DNA of 64,000 bases from Lactifluus volemus. Taxonomy: Eukaryota > Basidiomycota > Agaricomycetes > Russulales > Russulaceae. Positions 60,234 to 64,000 of this stretch are shown piece after piece. The position numbers were made by a program, and so were the translations under genes. The notes beneath the pieces were generated by a model that was not told the origin of the DNA, did no database searches, and saw only the letters and a program-made list of their open reading frames with translations. The DNA lies in NCBI GenBank assembly GCA_022376515.1, contig WTXI01000002.1, forward strand, positions 1,488,001 through 1,552,000, given 5' to 3'. Numbering within the stretch: position 1 is the first letter of the stretch; every line of letters begins with the position of its first letter.

Positions 60234-62237
60234 GCTGGGGCCCCGCACGCCTTTGGCACTCGCTGAATGAATACCCCCGGTAGGGTAGAAATGGCTGGCT
60301 GGGAAGCGAGCGAACCTAGCCCAGATGATTCTGTAATTAGTCCTCTTATGAACCTGTACGTTCTTGAGGCGGTACCCACCCTCCCACCCCCCTTCCGAAG
60401 TAAGGTTGTTCGGATGTTCAATAGTTCTGCGCAAGTCGCCTGCGCGCGAAAAGGTCCTCGAAAGAAGAGGGGCTTCGTTCTCTCTGCACCGAGTTTTCCG
60501 CACTATGCCCCCGAGTGAAGCCGAAGGAGTGGTCCCTTCGCCCCCGCAACCAATGACATCGCTTACGCGTTGATCCTCAACCATGATTTCCATGGTTGCT
60601 TCAACGGCTAAACGTCGCTATCTCATGAATGGTGCTTTACTGATCTAGAGACACTTTTCGCGTTTTCTTCGCGCCGAGCTCCAAGCGTATCCAAAAAAAA
60701 ACGACAAATATTGCTGACGAATTCTTCCAGTGACCCAAATTTGGCGTGGCCCCGCGCCACATTTGTTGAGCATCGTTCGTTGCGCAGTTCCACTGATGAA
60801 TAATGAACATCACATGCTCTTGTTCTCATGTGTTGTTCTCATCGTTTTGGTGGTGGAGAGGCGGGAGAAGCGGATTAGAAAGAATTTGTACTGTACCCGC
60901 TCTGATGCTGATGTACGTAGTCAGGGGTTTTGTATGTCAAGGAGGATTATGGTGAGGCCGCGACGCCTCGCCACCCTTACGCGCAGCTTTCGCAGTAAAA
61001 CGGTTGCAAGTTGTGTATTGCGCAGGGGCTTCAGCACAGCAGGGAACTGACAGTTTTTTCCTTTCGTGGTCCTACCCAAAGGTGGACAGAGATGCGGTCC
61101 CTTTGTTCGATCCGGTATTATCGGTCATGCTTTCAAAAAAAAAAAAACACAAAGTTTTGCACCCCTGCACGCCTCGCCTCCCCGTCCCCGTTATCAAGCA
61201 CTGCCTTTGAGATCAAAAAAAAAAAGAGAGAGAGAGAGATCTAGGGTTTGAGTCGGGGTCGCGCGCGCCCTAATACCCACCCCCGGGCTATTTTCATCGT
61301 AGGGGAATCAAATCTTCCATTTTCGCTTCAACTCGAGGCGAGCAGCGAGGCTGAGAAATGTTCAAAATTTAAGACCCATGAAAGGACTAGTACCGCAAGG
61401 GCCACGTATGCCGCTTCCCCGCGCGTCGCTCGTGCCCTCGGGCCAGGCAAATGCCGGTGCGGCATGCCTGCGGAAGCACGGAACGCCACCGCCCTCCACC
61501 AAAGGCAGTACGATATGGGTCATGAGGTCCCCCTTTAACTCCTCAACTTGGGTTACGCTGAACAAATGGGTAGAAATTTCCGTTACGCCGGAGCAGGTGA
61601 ATATGGAAAGACATGTGAAAGGTAATAGGCGGTGCGCACAGAGCTCGACGTCATCATCTCCACGAAAATGACAACTCTCTATACAAATCTCGGAGCCCCG
61701 ATTGCAAGCACGCATCTATCGCACGTCCTCAAAGGTTAAACGATTTCTTTAATTCATTCTTCCGGCAAAGCAAGGGCCACATATGCCCAGAAAACATAAC
61801 CGTGTAAGTAAAGCAATTGCTGAAACAAGGGTAACTAGTGATGACCGTGATGTCATGAGAATGTGACTTGGGGGGAGGGGGGGTAGAGACGAGGCGATGC
61901 TCAGTGAATAATGACAGCTCGAGTCATTTTGAAGATGATGGGGATGAATGAGCCAAAGATAATCATATGTTGGAGCTGACGAGACGCGAGCCGAAACTGT
62001 ATGTATCGTAAATGGGTATCAGCGGCAGAACGTGGGGGAAGGACTGGTCGAGCTGAATGACTCGTTTGCAGAAGCAGATAAGGCGGTAGACGCCATCCGG
62101 GATTTGTGTTGCGACAAAATCCCTGTGCCCAGCTAGGATATACGACAGTCGATAGCCCGTGGTGGGAACCATAATTGACGATGTCATGGTAGACAATGTC
62201 GGTTTAAAGTGAGGGGAAGGGGGGCGCGCGTTCGAGG

Positions 62238-62971
62238 TCAAGCACCAAATTTGCGCTTGAGTCTTCTCTGTACGCGGAAGATTGAGAAACGAACGCTAAG
62301 ACTGAGTGCTTGCCAGTGACGGCGGATCTGCTGGCTACATGTGGGACTAGAAGAGGTGGCATGACGTCGGTGGGATGAAAGGCGACCAAAATAAAAGACA
62401 ACTCACGTCCAATCAGGCACCTGCTGGTGCATTGGCACGTATGGATCCTCCCTGGGAGGGCATGAAATGACGCCGGGCTCATCCACTATCCCCTGAGAGG
62501 TCTCATAGTGTTGGGGGAGTGGCTCCTCGAGCGGAGCTTGTGACGAACGCGTGTGGAGCGCGGCCGCTCTTCAATGGCCTCCTCGAAAGATCGACGGGCG
62601 TAGGGTAGAGGCTGCTCGTAGGCATAATAGCGAGCATGACGACGTTCGCGAGGCGAGGCACTGCGGAGGCGTGCACGTTCATCGAATTCTTCGGCGTCGT
62701 CTTCATCATCGTCACCGCCTCGCTCCCAAGCAGGACGGCGAGAGACGGTATTCACAACAGGAAAGTGTCGGTAGTCTGGATCATGGAGATTCCCATCTGT
62801 GTCGGCATAGACGGAAGTGGGAGAGGATGATGCAGAGGCTGATAGGTAGGAAGGGTCGAGTAGGCGAGAGACATCTGCCACCTTTGGTTGGCGATAATTG
62901 GAGAAGTGGCGCTTGGGAGGTAATGGGTGGGATAGACGCATCGGAAGATCGTATTGAAAGGTTGGGGACAT
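62238..62971 (-). CDS. Hypothetical protein, three exons
   Basis: Exons 62971-62549, 62492-62407 and 62334-62238 join in frame to 201 residues; the first donor is GTTCGT. Motifs include PPKRHFSNYRQPKVADVSRLL, TDGNLHDPDYRHFPV and PREDPYVPMHQQVPDWT, ending in a basic helix HWQALSLSVRFSIFRVQRRL. The NLHDPDYRHFP block looks conserved, but I cannot name the family. An acidic patch (GGDDDEDDAEEFDER) lies in the middle. Confidence 0.55.
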
Positions 62972-64000
62972 TTGAACTTGGATGGAGGGGATGAGGGCTG
63001 GTGGGTGGACGGAAGAGGGGGATGAGTCGATGGCGGGAGAATCGGGGTAGAACTGAAAGAGTGAGATTTATAGCTGAGTGAACAGGTGGGTCTTGTTGAA
63101 TGGGGCATGGTTGAGTGGCCAAACTCCCGGATTGAAGAGATGGGATCGTTCAAAATCTCATCTCGGCCTTTTTCACACTCTGACTCACATACCCTTTCAC
63201 CCGGCAAAGCCACTTTACCCGTATACTCCCGGATTACCGCCATGGGTTCTTTTTATGAATAATAGAAAATCTAATCAATCAGAAAGACACAAAGACAAAC
63301 CACAAATCCCGACGAGCAACCCCACTCCGACCAACAAAAAGACACAAAAACAAAACCCAGGCGCCAATTTCCACAGACTTCTAGTGCGCCTCGTTCCTCG
63401 TACGCCCCGTACATATCGCACCGACCCATCGCTTGCTCCTTTGGGCCATCCCTCGCCCCAAACTCCGAGCACTTCCCCTCATCTCTACATCGATGACCAC
63501 TCTTTATCATTTTTGGCATAAACACTAAGTGATCCCTATGAGGAAGGTGCCCCAATTCCACCTCTAATTCCACCTTCTCCCGAGCAAGGTCACCCCCGCA
63601 TGAAAGGCGCTTAGCTAAGCCAGCTATGGGAACTCCCCGAAATCCCTCCCGCCTTACCTCAGCTGGATCCCATCGTCTTAATCATCAAATCATGATCTTA
63701 GCAATCCACAGTCCGTGTTCGTCGAGATCGGCTATCAAGCACTGCTTGTGGATGTGGATATGTGGATGGATGCAAAATCCCCATTTCATCCGTCGGTTGG
63801 ATACCGTTTCCCTCTGCACAGTTCCATTTCCGTTTCAGCTTCCAAACTCGGATATCCTCCTTCGCAATAGTCACCGCTCTTGTATTGATAAGATTCCTTC
63901 GCTTATTGACATCATTCCGTGTCACTGAATGTTCTTCTCAGAATTATTTATCATATCTGGTCATCATTTTCGGTCTCGGGAGCACTGTAGGGTTTCCTCG
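62972..64000. other. Right edge, no gene resolved
   Basis: Plus-strand frames near 63340-63521 and 63626-63928 (Pro-rich text such as APIPPLIPPSPEQGHPR near 63550) might be exons of a gene running off the right edge. Nothing decisive is visible. Confidence 0.25.

Larger units (their letters stand above)
59042..62237. other. Gene-poor stretch with hairpins and repeats
   Basis: About 3.2 kb with no convincing coding gene on either strand. It contains a possible structured RNA (59405-59508), a perfect 13-bp hairpin (60198-60233), an 8-bp hairpin (60578-60598) and a 20-bp direct repeat (59840-59859 and 59999-60018). Frames at 60114-60593 and 61362-61715 show no domain. Confidence 0.45.

Noticed and set aside
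60114..60593. 159-codon minus-strand frame in the gene-poor region
   Set aside because: It runs through perfect hairpins and has no domain or conserved-looking block.

Overview
The window is nuclear DNA of a basidiomycete, most likely an Agaricomycete. The evidence is dense genes with many short (about 43-86 nt) spliceosomal introns, a DUF6534 membrane protein, a BTB/POZ protein and a Plavaka/Tnp2-type transposase of the kind common in Agaricomycetes. I could not fix the species; the Ceratobasidiaceae are a guess. Almost everything outside one transposon is single-copy housekeeping DNA.

Layout. 1-1661: 3' part of a Ser/Pro-rich protein gene. 2700-8867: ALG3 (N-glycan mannosyltransferase) followed 50 bp later by TRS130/TRAPPC10. 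9776-11221: a DUF6534 membrane protein. 11719-15850: RRP3 helicase, a 2OG-Fe(II) prolyl-hydroxylase-like gene and SER1. 15938-24426: an 8.5 kb DNA transposon with terminal inverted repeats, a 7-bp target duplication and three gene units, sitting 16 bp upstream of a tRNA-Asn(GUU) gene. 25190-35162 (all minus strand): a hypothetical gene, HSP90, TSC1 (hamartin) and a glycerol-3-phosphate acyltransferase. 35669-50089: a very compact block with EGD2 (NAC alpha), TRM9, ALG13, PRO3, RPT3, CBC2, an RRM-like gene, a SNRNP27 homologue, eIF1 (SUI1), a FYV7/TAP26-like gene, PPP4R2, a lipid phosphate phosphatase and mitochondrial ribosomal protein mL54. 50832-58844: a small hypothetical gene, an unresolved stretch, a TMEM198/DUF4203 protein, a CaiB/BaiF CoA-transferase (SUGCT-like) and a BTB/POZ gene, then a second tRNA-Asn(GUU). 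59042-62237 has no convincing gene but holds several strong hairpins and repeats. One hypothetical gene follows (62238-62971).

The housekeeping genes are ordinary eukaryotic core functions: glycosylation (ALG3, ALG13), translation (eIF1, NAC alpha, TRM9, mL54, tRNAs), proteostasis (HSP90, RPT3), RNA processing (RRP3, CBC2, SNRNP27), amino-acid synthesis (SER1, PRO3), TOR control (TSC1) and lipid synthesis (acyltransferase, phosphatase). Many lie head to head with 70-200 bp between start codons.

Two features need care. First, several conserved genes (ALG3, TRS130, TRM9, PRO3, RPT3, mL54) keep their exon structure but each need one or a few extra bases to stay in frame, often at short homopolymers. 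This looks more like consensus sequencing error than gene death, although ALG3 is hit many times. Second, the transposon is the least conventional region: it carries a predicted protein with four C-x2-C-x2-H-x2-H repeats, and two related GC-rich palindromic modules separate its genes.
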